Positions 45,503-57,888 of a stretch of 64,000 nt of DNA are shown here, in pieces; within the stretch, counting starts at the first letter, position 1, and each line of letters opens with the position of its first letter. A program made the position numbers and the translations under genes. The notes beneath the pieces are model-generated. The model saw only the letters and a list, made by a program, of their open reading frames with translations, did no database searches and was not told the origin of the DNA. The DNA comes from Moniliella sp. 'wahieum' (Eukaryota; Basidiomycota; Moniliellomycetes; Moniliellales; Moniliellaceae): contig RSEE01000107.1 of NCBI GenBank assembly GCA_003971905.1, positions 124,001-188,000 of the forward strand, written 5' to 3'.

Positions 45503-47834
45503 AGGGATATCAGTGCGCTTAATTGTTGGGATGACGGTCATCCTCCGCATCTTCGCATTGTTCTTCCCACGCGTCTTCGGGCCAACATATGGCGTTGGTG
45601 CTCACGAATCATATAATTAAGTGGTGGGTGTGTTGTGCCTGCATGTGGCGCCTCCCCTTTTTTTGACGGAGGTGGCAACGTGTCAGCCACAGCGAGTTGC
45701 ACGTTGCTGGTTTGTCCGATTGGGCCTTTCAGGTCCTCAAGTCCCAGGGGGGGAGAGTGGGGGGGGGGGGATAGGCCGACGAGAGGACGAATTGAAGAAA
45801 ACTTGGGGTCGTTACTAGTAGTAGTACTTCATTGTTACCGTGGGATGATGGAAGATCGAGGAGTGGGTGGGGCCGAGTGTGGATGGCTAACACATCAGTA
45901 TGGAGAGAGGCGTTTAGGCGTCGCTGAGGACTGAAACTGAGGAATAAGTTCAGTACGGAGGTATATATAGTCCTGTTGAGTATATACTGCAGAGTACTGA
46001 GAGTATACTGAAACGTCGACGGCAGAGCTTTTACTAGACCTAATCGACCCCACTGGGCACGAGAATGCTCCCATCCCACAGCGAATGGAGAAGCGCCGGC
46101 ACTCTGTCTGGCGTTGATGTCCAGTAGCTAGGAGCGACGGACAGCAGGAGCAACACAGTCGTTGGGTGTGTACCATCTATACACGCAGGGCGCACTTTTC
46201 CAGTCCTTCGATCCTCGATCAATCCGATCAATACCGATCATCGATCCCCGATCTTGTCCAGATCGATCTCGAGCAGATCTTGCGCCGCCAGGGCGCATGG
46301 GGGCAGTGTCCGGGCGTACTGGCCAGGGTGCATATGCTAGCCATGTCAGTGCATGTCATGCATGTCAGCCTGCCCACTCGGCCTCCCCACAGCGCTGCGG
46401 GTGGCATGCAGTCGTGTATATACTGGGCAGCAGCGGCAGCGCAGGCAGAGCGCTGCAGCGCGGTACTACGCGTTACGCGTTGCGCCGACACGGCATATGC
46501 GTCGCATGTTGCAGCCGCCCGCACTGGGCCAGTCTGGTTGCTCTCCCAAAGGCCAGGCACGCACGGGGAGGGGTACAGAGCAGAGGGTTAGCATAGCAGG
46601 CATAGCTGCCACTCCGCCCCCTAGCGACCACACCCACCTCCAACGCCCCTGCCTTCTTGTCTCCTGGCCCTCCACCACACCTCTCGCTGGCAGCAGAGCA
46701 TCCACCTGTCCCAGCCACCACAGCCACTGCCCCCTGTCACTGCCGCCCCCTTCTCTCTCTGCACAGCGTATACGCGTCTCGCTCCACACACTCCTCTCCA
46801 TTCTTTCTCCACCCTCCACTCCCCTCTGCCCATTGGCTTTTCCGCACATCCTCTCCAGGGGGACCACTCGGTCCTCTGCTTCTTCCTCTACCTGAACGCT
46901 CGCCACACACAACACACCACTCGATCCTCCTCCGGCTAGTACAGCCTCGCTTTCCATCCTAGTGGCCATCATCCCAACCCAACCTTCTTCAGCGTTTCCA
47001 CGTTGTCCCCCCTTCCCCATTTCTTTTCTCTTTAAGCAGCCGATTGACGCTCTGCATTCCCCCCCCGCCGGGTCTCGTCCCTACGACTCCCATTCCCACA
47101 TCGAACCACCGTCCGTGTGCCCCTTCGCTTTCTCCCCCACCCAACGCCTCGTTTTCCCTGTCGTCTGTGTTCTTTTTGCACCCGATTCTCTGTGATCAAG
47201 AGCTCTCGTCCCCCCTTTTTGCCAGCAACACGCGAACGCACCAGCGTCTCTTCTGTTGCCCAGACTCTTTATTTACCCCCCCATTGTCCAATGACTCACT
47301 AAGTTCCTACATCCCCAGCTTTTAGACCTTCCGTGAGTGTCGTTTCTGGCCCCCGAAACGCATCCATTCTTTCATCTCGTGTGTTGCGCTGGACTGACCA
47401 TGTCTCTTCACACCAGGATATCGTTAAGGTCGTTTCGTGCAACATTGTACAACGCGTCTTTCTGTCGCTGTACCCTGCTTGAGCATAACACTATTATCCC
47501 ACCGCTTTGCTTTGCCCTTTACATTTCCGCTTCATCCGTTTGCCTTGCTTTGCTCCTACAAGCAATTCTGTTCGTTACTTTTCCGTGTATCCTATACCCT
47601 TTTGGTATAGAACCCCTCTGTTCCATTTCTTTGGCGTCCGGTAACGTTACGCCGCCCTCGTGGCATTTCCTCCTTTCCGTCCCTCCGTCTCCCATACACC
47701 CAACAACATTTATCAAACAACTAAGCACCTGTCATGAAGACCGTGACGGATTCCGATCCTCTTGATCTCGAAGCTTTATTGCTCAAGATACGGAATTTCA
47801 ATCGGCAGAGCCTTTCTCGGGTCTTAATCCAGCG
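45503..47834. other. intergenic and long pyrimidine-rich leader of WC-1
   Basis: No gene supported at 45503-46590. From about 46600 to 47830 the plus strand is strikingly C/T-rich, as in long fungal promoters and 5' leaders. Many short upstream frames occur. In-frame codons before the WC-1 ATG read sensibly back to a stop at about 47764 (AEPFSGLNPA-M), so a 5' exon may be missing from the call. Confidence 0.45.
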
Positions 47835-50800
47835 ATGGAAGCATTGATGGATCCGTTCAGATTGGACGGTGACAGTCTCTCGTCTCTCCTTTCAAGCAAT
47901 GTCGACAAGGACAATTTCGGTTTGGAAGGCTTTCCTGCCGGCCCCAAACATATCTCTGACCTCGCATTTTCTCCATCGGGCCAGATGGCATTCTCTGACC
48001 CCGCCAATCTTCAGTTTAACCATCCATTGTTATCGGATATGCCAACCTTCGGGGAAGATAATGGAAGCAACAAAAATGCGGAGGTGGGATTGCCCTTGCC
48101 CGAAATATTCCCTTCCTTGGCCGGACATGCCTCTGATTCAGACGACATGACTTCATTTTTTTCCTCCATCCCGGCCGTGGTGCAACACAACACCCTTCCT
48201 CTGGATCCAGCCCGAACCGAGCTGACCACATTTTCCCTTCCGTTCGTACTGGAAACTCAGGGCTTACCAAGGGAAAATGTCACAAACCTCGTTTCCATCC
48301 AAACCGGCGAACTCAAGCCACGCCACAAAACGTATCATCAACGTATCCGTCAGTACCACCGTATCCGTTCCCAGCATTGGCTCGGGCGCAAGACCTTGCC
48401 TACTGCCCGGCCAATCACAACAGGGGGACAATCTGCTGCGGGCCCGCGGATGGCTGGTCTGCAAGCAGGGATGTCTCTACAAGATCGCCGGCGTCAACGC
48501 CACCTGAAGCAACAGCAACCTGTTTTTCTAGCCCCGCACTGGTGGGAGCGTCAATCTTATTTGAGCTCTTCCTTCCCTCCGCTGATTCCGGACAAAGGCA
48601 AGAAGCGCACTTTATCTATGACAGAGCCAGCACCTGATCTGTCCGCGCCTCCTACCAAATTTGCACGGAAGGCTACTAGTGCTTGGCAGCTTATCCCCTC
48701 CATCCAACACTCGGCTACATCCAAGCCTGCCTTCTCTTCTTCACCCTGTCTTGACGGATACGCAGGGGAGCTGAAAACAGACATGGGGATGCCTTCTGTC
48801 GCTATCACTTCGAACACGGTGGTGTTGCCAAATGTGGTCAGTCCGCAGGTTGCGATGCCAGCAACCGAGCACATTCACGGTGCTACTTCATCTTTATCAG
48901 GGTTTGACGTCCTCACTGCCCTGGCGAAGGTAGCTGCCCGCCCAAATCCGGAAGTCAACATGGGCCCAGTGGACGAGTCATGTTCATTTACGATTGTGGA
49001 TGTGGACCTTGAGGACCAGCCTGTGGTGTACTGCTCTGACGCATTCCTCCAATTGACGGGATACGAGAAGCACGACGTCATTGGTCGAAACTGTCGCTTT
49101 CTTCAAGCACCGGCTGGACTTGTACCAAAGGGATCTCACCGTACGGCTACGGACCCCCAGGCGATTCGACACTTGGCCTCCTTCTTATCCCAGAAGAAAG
49201 AGTGTCAGGCGAACTTGATCAATTACCGCAAGGACGGCCGCCCTTTCATCAACTTGGTCACCATTGTTCCCATCCGATGGGACGATCTGGATCGCATCAA
49301 GTACATGGTAGGGTTTCAAATCGACTTGATTGAACAACCTGGATCTATTGTGGAGAAGAGAGCGGACGGATCGTACGTTGTCAACTACTCGTCCCTCACC
49401 CCCTTGGCGCTTCCACAAGGTTCCACCAGTATTGGGCATACAGAGCCGGTTTCGCTGCCCCACTCAAGGAAACATGCACCTTTGGTTCTGACGGATGAGG
49501 AACTTGACGCTGAGCGTACTCTAGAGAATGCGTTTAACGTATCGGATGCCGTGAGAGGTAACATGCAAGATCCACTAGCCCGGGCCCGCCTGATCCGAGA
49601 ACTCTCCTGACGTGGCGTATGTTTTGTCATTGAAGGGTACATTCTTTTACGTCTCCCCATCGGTCCAGCACATTCTTGGATTTAAGCCATCGGAACTGAT
49701 TGGCTGCTCGATTGCCGACTTTATGCATCCGTCGGACATTGTGCCGGTATTCCGGGAGCTGAAAGACTCTACCTCGAATGCCGCCATTGCCGCCTCCGCT
49801 CAATTGGCTTCACATCGTCGTCGGTGTAGAAAAAGAGCAGCAGGACCTACGGTCAACCTCATGTTCCGTATGCGGTGCAAGGACAACTCGTACCTCTGGA
49901 TCGAGTCGGCGGGAAAGCTTGTGATCCAGCAGGGCAAAGGACGCAAGGTAGTAGTTTCGACCGGTCGTCCCCGACCAGAGTATCACCTTGGAGAGAAGAT
50001 CGTAACTGAAGCTGCCTTGACCCAGCAGGGTTTCTGGGCCCGCATTTCGACCGACGGCTTGTTTCTCACTGTTCTCTCCCCCGTAACCCATGTTCTGCAT
50101 CTTTCTCCATCTGCCTTGATCGGGTATGGCTTCAAGGACCTTTGTGATCCTCTGGCTGTCCCAGCGCTGATTCGGGCGGTACGCATGCCCACCCCTACCG
50201 CGGTTCTTCACACTTTACCTAGCAGCAACAGGGCTACATCACTGGTCGTATCGAGCTTTTACCCAAGCGCTCCTCAACCTCCTGATGGCACCCCACTCTC
50301 CACTCGGAATGTAAGCGTGTGGGTGCACATCGCCCGTGCCACCCCCCACCAGTTGGCCAATCTGATTCCCAATGTAACCCTGACCATTGACCCGGGCCCC
50401 ATCGCCCTGCCTCCCCAAGGCCAGGACGATACATTTGCCGGACTGGATACGCTGCGCGGATCCAACTGGAGCTACGAACTGCATCGGCTGCAGAATACCA
50501 ACCGGCATTTGAAGCAAGCCATTCACCTCGCTCGCTGCAAGCGCGTCGCCTCCCTCGGAACCGACGGATCTTGCGTCGGTCTCTCTCCATCCCCCGACCC
50601 AGGTGGACGAGAGGGCAGGACAAACTGCGTCGGCCTGACCGACGCAACGGGTACGGTAGGGGACATGTTGAATGACCCACGTGCGCCATATGCGTCCAGA
50701 TCCAGATCGGTCCTGTCGAACCCGTTGGCTCCGATTCGGAACCCGCGCCCGAGCCAGACGCCTTCTTCATCTTGCGACTCAAGTTCCGGGGTCAACTCGG

Positions 50801-50949
50801 GGGTCAGCTCGGGCTCAGGCTTACTTTCCACCACCTCGACTGGGGCTACGTTAGCCCACCCGCGTCCAGCAGGCCACTTCGTTCCTGTCGTCGACAATGA
50901 TGTCATCGGACGAGAGTGGAAAAGACAGCACCAAGCCAGATGCGGTTGA
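47835..50949 (+). CDS. WC-1: White collar 1 blue-light photoreceptor, LOV/PAS type
   Basis: A flavin-binding photoreceptor and transcriptional regulator that pairs with WC-2. The N-terminal 360 residues are Ser/Pro-rich. The LOV domain spans about residues 375-500: SFTIVDVDLEDQPVVYCSDA, then FLQLTGYEKHDVIGRNCRFL. The photoactive Cys is residue 420 in GRNCRFLQ. Then follow NYRKDGRPFINLVTIVPI and YMVGFQIDLIEQ. A one-base gap at 49608 joins IRELS to DVAYVLSLKGTFFYVSP, the second PAS domain, and a third PAS-like stretch begins near 50020. The Ser-rich C-terminus carries no GATA zinc finger, as in other basidiomycete WC-1 proteins. The true end may be 51022, since another frame continues with a Ser/Asp tail. 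The start is uncertain by some tens of codons. Confidence 0.92.
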
Positions 50950-52005
50950 TGGGTCTAGCTCTGCACCGCGCGGGCGAAGCTCGGGTGGGAATCTTCCAAC
51001 GTCGGAATCGACCACGGCATGAGAGCCCCCCAAGGTCCGGTTCTTCCCTGGACAACCGTTGGGCTTGAGCATGAGTCAGTCCTCTCTTCCTTGACCCTGG
51101 GCTTCGACTATGTCAAGGTTCAACGTCCTATGCCAACACAGGAGATGAACATCACTATCATCATAAGAAGGGATCAGACCGAGAGCTCATGCAGCCATAG
51201 GTGTATAATCAGGATGCAGGCACTCCCAGAGAGGTGGAAAGGCCACCTATGGACGCTGCGCAATCGGACGCAGCAGATGAAGGGGTCTATATCAAGATTG
51301 GGCGCGATGAGTACAATCAAGTCTCGTAGTACAAGGGGTATACAATCTCTTGGAGGCCCTACGGTCGACTCACCGTAAATTCGCTTGGATTGGTTAGTGG
51401 ATCGGATGCGGGGGGGGGGGGTATATAAAGACAATGAGTGCCCTCTCGGAGTATATAGCAGAGACAGCTGTAATGAATGTGGCGAGGCTTCTTCTGCACC
51501 GCAGCTTAGGCAGTATAGACTTGACGTATCTGAGGCCTCCAGGGCTTTTATCTGAGACGGTAAAGTGCACTGCCATCCAGAGCTTCAATACTGGACCGGG
51601 ACGGGCTTCGGCGTGGTTGGAAGGGGACTCTGCGTCCGGAGATAACAGGAGCGCCCTGTACCCTTGTCCTCTATCCTGCTCTTTATTTCTCTCTCTTTCC
51701 TACACGCAGAAACCAGTCAGACGTTACACGTGTGTTACTCCGGATTTGAACTGCATCCGTTCATGTTAACACGTTCACCTGGCATCAGCCCGGGTGGTTC
51801 GGGGAAAAGCCGATTAGAAAGTGGTAGAGCTGTGCCGGGCTATAGACATCTACTAATATGGGACCGTGACGAACTACAAAGAGGTTATATCCTCCGCGGT
51901 GAAGATATGACTTGTCAAAGATCTGTCGATACGGGTTGATCGACATCGTGTATATCTCGATCCTGTGCGCGCTGCTCCCTGACGCATCGCGTGATATCTG
52001 TGCCT

Positions 52006-52033
52006 CTGAGATCTGAGATCTGAGATCTGAGAT
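52006..52033. repeat. heptamer tandem array, CTGAGAT x4
   Basis: Four perfect copies of CTGAGAT, with AGATCT at each junction. Confidence 0.93.
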
Positions 52034-52249
52034 ACGAGAAAAGGCGCGCACCAGGGGCTGCAGCTCCGCGGTGGTGGTGGTGTGGACCCACCGAATCATA
52101 CTGTTCATGTTGTATCGAGGGTTATTGTTAGCGGCAGTAACCGGTAACTTCCATCAGGTTCTAGCAACCGGTTTTGCCGATACTATATGGCCCGAGCTAC
52201 GCTCCCTTGGCGTCGCATTAGATTTGTGCCACAAACGTACAAATGTCCC

Positions 52250-52273
52250 GTCACGCGTCACGCGTCACGCGTC
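52250..52273. repeat. heptamer tandem array, GTCACGC x3.4
   Basis: Three full copies and one partial; ACGCGT at each junction. Related to the CACGCGT array at 59903. Confidence 0.92.
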
Positions 52274-53557
52274 CATGCACACATGTCACTTGCACACGTC
52301 ACGTCGCGTGCACCCCGCGCCGGCCACCTTGGCCACCCATTGTGCGGGCCCTGTGGGAACCACCGTCCTACGTCACGCGTCAGTACTCAGTACTGTACTC
52401 GGTAGTCAGTACGAGCACCTGGACTTTCGACCCCACAGCACGCGAGGCAGGTCACCGGTCAGGCCTCAGGCCGGGCCCTACTCCGAGCACACCGGAACCT
52501 CATCCGTGCAGGCCCGCCCACGCTCTCTTCTGCCCCCGTCCGCGTCATCCACACACATGTCCCTATCACCACCATACCTCACTCAGTACTCATCCCACTG
52601 TGCCTCACGCCGCACGCAGTGGCTCCGAACGCCCCACGTGCAGCTATTACTCGTGGCGCCCACAGCGCCTTCTCTCTGCACCGGGCCATCCTCGTCTTTT
52701 TCCGCCTCACGGCTGGAGCCCCCTTCTGCTGCCCCCCCTGCACACTCACACCCCACGTGGCGCTCGCGCCTGGGTGTGGTATCCTGTTGTTACTGGCGTG
52801 GCAATGCCGTGCCAACCCTTGACACAGATGTAAAGGGTGCCTAGGCCAAGAAAAGTACGGGCAAGAATAACGCTAGCCATAGCAGCAGCTATCCGCTACG
52901 AGATCGTAACTAATGTGTTGCGTATCTTCATTTGGTTCCTTTCCTCTTCACGGTACGTTCTGAACGCTTCTACCCGAACCCACTTGCAGGTGGAGACGCA
53001 CCACTGGGTAAGTAAGGCCCGTGGGCCCACGTGGGGTGTCGGCAGTGTCGCCTCATTTCACAAGAAGGTTGTCAAACACAACCGGGAGACTATGACCGCA
53101 ACCCCAACGGCGTGAAGGGCAGGATCCTTCCGATGCGCATTCCCATCCTCCTTCATCTCTGTCTCGATTTGCTGAATATACAACCAGGTGGAGAAGCTGT
53201 CTAACGGACTTTGAAACCAGTGGGGCATTTGACTGGATGCCATCCCTGAGACTCCGATGCAACTGTCTCGTCGCAGCGCCTGTGATACTAACCCTTCGAA
53301 CACATATGGTGGCCTGGCACGATATGCAATACCAATCTATCCAAACACCAGATCTCCTTGGTTTAATTATAGGATTAGCCATTATTATTGGATAGTTCCC
53401 CATTGGCAAGAATAAACGTGTACGCAACAGGAGCAGTCATAGTCCTCGATGTCGACAGTGCCATCGGGAGACATTGATGTCGGGGTACCCGGGGACATCT
53501 ATGCTATCGTTGGAGACCTATTACCCCTATGGTATCACCCACGTCAATGACACCCCC

Positions 53558-53626
53558 GACGTCTAAGGCACTCACGACGTCTAAGGCACTCACGACGTCT
53601 AAGGCACCCCCGACGTCTAAGGCATC
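53558..53626. repeat. 18-bp tandem array, GACGTCTAAGGCACTCAC x4
   Basis: Four units starting at 53558, 53576, 53594 and 53612, the third and fourth with small differences. The minus strand is open through it (ALDVVS repeats in a frame at 53504-53764), but nothing else supports a gene. Confidence 0.92.
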
Positions 53627-54284
53627 TTTGGTAGTGCTGTCATCGCCGACATATTTGACGTGAACCCTATCATTGATAGGGCGTAACCCTTTGATGTTTT
53701 CCCCTTCCCTGATGTCTTTGATACCCTGAGCGAGTCTCGTATCCATGTCGCCAATGACATCCATTTCGTATCTGACATCATGGACATCACTACCGTCCCC
53801 GTCTTCGAGAACAGCTGCGTTATTTACTTGATGTCTATGACATCAAAGTAAAGGTCCTCAAACTATGACAGTCATGATCGTCATGATAGTCATGGATGTC
53901 AGAAAGGGGTCGGTAGTGTAGCTTGAAGCTTGGCTAGCTTTATGTAGAGCTTAGTACCCACGACGGGCGCCTTTTTTTTAACTCTTGGCGCGTATTACAG
54001 TGCCTCAAACAAACCCGGAAATGGGTTTCTCAGCCGCCGCCTTGTTCAGCCTCGGCGTCTCAGTGCCCAGCCTGAGCGCCCTGAGTCCCGGGTCCTGAGC
54101 GCTAAGCGCTGAGGCTGAGACTCCTCAGCGCTCAGTTTTTGAATTTACCACGACACGGACCATGGTCCGGAGTCTCTCGGGGAACAGCTCGGCAACCGGG
54201 AACCAGTATTCACGCTGAAATGACGACCTGTGCCCGCCCCTAGCGTCAAAAGCCTCTTTAATTAGTACTTAGTGCTCAATTTTC

Positions 54285-54360
54285 AAGCGTTTTCAAGCTT
54301 CCAGCTAGCTAGCTTCAAGCTTCACCTTCAAGCTTCGCAGCTTCAAGCTTCAAGCTTCAC
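54285..54360. repeat. cluster of CTTCAAG/AAGCTT heptamers
   Basis: At least six AAGCTT-containing units, partly in tandem (CTTCAAGCTTCAAGCTTCAC) and partly separated by short spacers, together with AGCTAGCTAGC. Confidence 0.88.
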
Positions 54361-54586
54361 CACAGTATAGTACATGTCATACTTAGTCACCCTGTCACCT
54401 GGTCACCACGAGTTCATCCCAAACACGGGGCGCAGCATTTCGACGAATAGTACTCTCTATCTTTCTTCCCGTCCATGTCCAGTCCCGAGGCCCAGGGCTC
54501 TTTCAGTTCCAGATGAGGCCCTGAGACTGATCTGAGGTAACCGTCACTCTGCCTGCCTGCTCTGCCATGGTAGGTCCAATAGTGGC

Positions 54587-54614
54587 GATAATCGATAATC
54601 GATAATCGATAATG
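54587..54614. repeat. heptamer tandem array, GATAATC x4
   Basis: Three perfect copies of GATAATC and a last unit GATAATG; the junction gives ATCGAT. Confidence 0.93.
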
Positions 54615-54894
54615 AGGGATAGTAGTCAATGACCCGATGATCGATGACCGATGACCTCTTTATGACCGCGCCGTAAGGGAGCCGGTGTGACTTGTCTGTG
54701 ATATGCGTGGCGGTCCGGTTTGTAGGTGTCGGGTCTGCTATATCCCCCCCCGCATCTCCGGCTATCTGTTACTGCCACCGCCCCTCATCTGCTCAACCTC
54801 TTTATTGTTCTTCTGTTAATCCTGAGAAGACCTCATCTGCATCCCTCTCGCCACCACAACCACCTCTGCATGTACCCCGTTCTTGGCAGTGGCC

Positions 54895-57513
54895 ATGTCG
54901 GGTACGAGCACAGAACGCACTACCAACCAGAACGCCAATAACGGCTTTATTTCCACCATCTGTCGTCGCCTCAGCCTCACCGCCAACCTTAAATCCCCCC
55001 AACTGTCTGCCGGGATCAGCACCCAGCACCCACACAAGGAGTATGGGCGGTGGCGCAACGTGCTTGGAAGTGGGGCGGGGGTACCGTGCGCTTGGTCAAG
55101 CGACCGAGGGACAACCTTACGTTTGCCATCAAGGAGTTCCGTCCTATTCAGCAAGGCGAGTCGGAGCGACACTATGTCAACAAAATCACCGCTGAATTTT
55201 GTGTCGGCACAACTTTGGACCATATCAACATCATCAAGACCACCGACATTTTCCGGTATCAGTCGAGTTACTTTCAGGTGTTTGAGTATGTTCCGTACGA
55301 CCTGTTTGCTGTGACCATGGCTGGTCGCATGTCCCGCACCGAGGTCTACTGTATATTTCGCCAGATTGTGGATGGGTGGATTACCTGCACAACCTCGGCT
55401 TGGCCCATCGCGATCTCAAATTGGACAACTGCGTCATGACGGAGGACAACACGATCAAGATTATTGATTTTGGCACGGCCATTGTCTTCCACAGTCCGGG
55501 AAAGAGCAAGGTCGCCGCGGCAGGCGTAGTGGGATCCGACCCTTACCTTGCACCCGAAGTGATTACCAGTCCAAAGCAGTACGATCCGCGCCTAGCGGAC
55601 ATTTGGTCACTTGGGGTGATCTTTCTGTGCCTCTACCTTCGTCGATTTCCTTGGCGATTGCCGGATCCGAACAAGGACCCATGTTTCCGGCAGTACGTGG
55701 ACGAACACCCGGAACCTCCCTACCCTCCCCATTCAAGCTTTGCCGAAATGGTCGCCCAACCCGTATCGAGTCTTTCGTACGCCCTAGCGTCTCGCCCCGA
55801 GGCGGCCATTATCCTCGAACCCAAGTCCGGGTGGAGGGGAATGCTGCCACCAAGTTCAATCCCGACCTTCTTCCAGCGTTTGACCCAGATGTGGGAGCAT
55901 CCATGATGGAGCAAGGGGGACCAGGGACGAGGGCGAGCTCGATCAGCAGCCACAGTTCCAGCTCCGAGATGGCGATGAACAACGAGACGCCCAGCACGGC
56001 ACCGTCTACCGCGCAGAGCAAACGCTCGCTGATAACCCTTAAGCACTCACCGTCTAGCTCTGTGCTCCGGTCGGACCGTGACAATCCCACCGTCTCTACT
56101 CGTGCTGCGAAGCAGACGGGACGCCCTGATTCTCGCCCCCTTCCCACCAGTTGCCCTCCTGCGACGAGGAATGCGCATGCGCACCAGTCCGACACTGCTT
56201 TGTCCCCGGCTATTTGCCCCGAGACAAGTAGCCACGTCGCTGTATTGAAACTGGAGCCGAACCCAAACGAGTTTCTTCGGCTTCCGAACCAGGACATGCC
56301 CACTGAAGTAGTCCGGGCCTTGGCTGAGCAATCAGGTTACGCGCGCTTTGCTCCCCCTCCGTCTCCCGCCTCTCCTCGCGAACCTAGGGGGCCTTTTTCA
56401 TCGTCTGAAGGCGGGCCTGGCCCATATGAGGTGATCCCTACCATCAGCGAGACAGAGTACGAGATGGACGATCCGTTGCACTGTTCTTCTCCTTCCGAAT
56501 CGTTGTGGACCCACAGGCCCACAACCAAGAGGGAAGAGGCGCTGTACGTGCCGTCTGAGCGAGCCTCGCAAGGAGTGAGTACGCTCAACCTAAGCCCTGG
56601 CTCAGAAACAAGGACCTCAGCGTCGATCATGATTCCGAGAAACCGGCGCGGCTCTTCGGGTCGGCCCAACACCTCGTCGGTTCACGTACCATCTGATGTA
56701 CACGGCTGGACCGTGGAGGGAACCGAGCCCTCGCGCAACGCGGCACTGAATAGCAGGCCAATTGAGGAACTGGCTAGGGCCGGCATGGCTGGTTCGCCTC
56801 GGGTCTATCTCCATGGAACTTCGCCCAAGACGAGCAAGCAACGTGTGTTGTACCCGTCTACTCCGACCTTGGAGGGCAAGCAGCCCATTCGGCAGCACAT
56901 TGAGCCCATTCCCCGACCCTCGTGGTGCACCACGTCGACGTCCTCAATGGACGGGGTGAAGACTGTGGGCGCAAGGACCGAAGAGGTGGTCCCCAAGCCC
57001 CCGCCGCACGACAGTTTGTTGAGTCTCGCTCCGCTCGAAGCACGCCCAGCACTGCAACGCATGCTCATGATCAACCCGGCTCGGCGATGCACACTAGGGG
57101 ATTTGCTCCGTGGTCCGCGGTACGCAGACATTCTTTCGCCACTTCACCATTTACCTGGGCAGAGAGCAGAAGAGCCACCGGAAGGACTTGTTGGATCATC
57201 CACCTTGCCTGGTGCACCTTCGCTCTCCCCGGCGGGGAGTCCCAAACGCGCTCGATCTGCTCCCAAACTGCGCGGGCTACAAGACCTGGGGAGACCCAAT
57301 CCGACCCCTGGCTCACCAGCATCACCACCTGCTCCTCCCTCTTGCTCGAGGGCAATGGAGAGACACCGTGCCACACCCATCACCACCCGATCCGTCCGGA
57401 AGTGCCGGACGAACCGCCGAAACGGGGAAAGGCCTTCCTGCCAGGCCCGTTTACTTCGTAACGTGGCTCTAGGCCGTCGGCCTTCGCCTGACGCCCGTAC
57501 AACCGCGCAATGA
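54895..57513 (+). CDS. Npr1/Hal4-type serine/threonine protein kinase with large insert
   Basis: A fungal-specific kinase of the group that controls membrane transporters and ion homeostasis (Npr1, Hal4/Sat4, Hrk1, Ptk). A Ser/Asn-rich N-terminus is followed by the glycine loop [15 protein letters not shown] (joined across a G-run shift near 55080), Lys in TFAIKEF, HINIIK, and [30 protein letters not shown] (HRD) comes after a second one-base shift near 55373, then IIDFGTA (DFG), SDPYLAPEV (APE) and [14 protein letters not shown]. The frame shifts again near 55770 and is then open to 57513. About 420 Ser/Pro-rich residues separate subdomain X from subdomain XI ([20 protein letters not shown], near 57045). 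The C-terminus is Pro/Arg-rich. No intron is needed. Confidence 0.88.
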
Positions 57514-57888
57514 TACAAGAACGCGCAAAAGCGAGTGGCAGGTTGGGACACAGAATAATAGACAGAAAAGGCTGAATATACTGAGCAGAGGAAGGTGCAG
57601 TAAGGCTGGGATGGAGCACAATGCCCGTTGGATTTCCCCGTGTGTTGGTCGACAACACTACCGTTGGATTGCCACAAAAAGCAGGCCCAGTGACTAGTGA
57701 CACCTCTCAAGCACGTTGTCGCGTTCCATGTTACTGACTAGAACATTTGGCGCACAAAAGGGGGAGGGGATAGCATGTGATATTGCACAAACACTTTTCG
57801 TCTGTCGAGGCTGAGCCACTCTTTGGGAAAGGAGCCGGGGAGGGGAGGAGGGGCAAAGGAAAGGGCAGTGGTGGGCACAATTTAATAC
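57514..57888. other. convergent intergenic region
   Basis: 3' flanks of the kinase (+) and pyruvate kinase (-). No gene or array seen. Confidence 0.5.

Larger units (their letters stand above)
50950..54894. other. intergenic, 3.9 kb, repeat-rich
   Basis: The longest gene-free stretch. A 257-codon plus frame (52071-52844) is Ser/Pro/His-rich and not credible. Contents: CTGAGAT x4 (52006), GTCACGC (52250), an 18-bp repeat (53558-53626) and GATGTC/GACATC-rich DNA (53450-53900). There are AAGCTTC clusters (53925-53940, 54285-54360), a TTGGCGCGTAT segment (53980) similar to one at 61480, and GATAATC x4 (54587). Confidence 0.5.

Noticed and set aside
52071-52844. Plus-strand frame of 257 codons
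   Set aside because: Ser/Pro/His/Thr-rich, includes the GTCACGC heptamer array, and no segment resembles a folded domain.
53504-53764. Minus-strand frame with ALDV repeats as a repeat protein
   Set aside because: The openness follows from an 18-bp tandem repeat, and the flanks are not protein-like.
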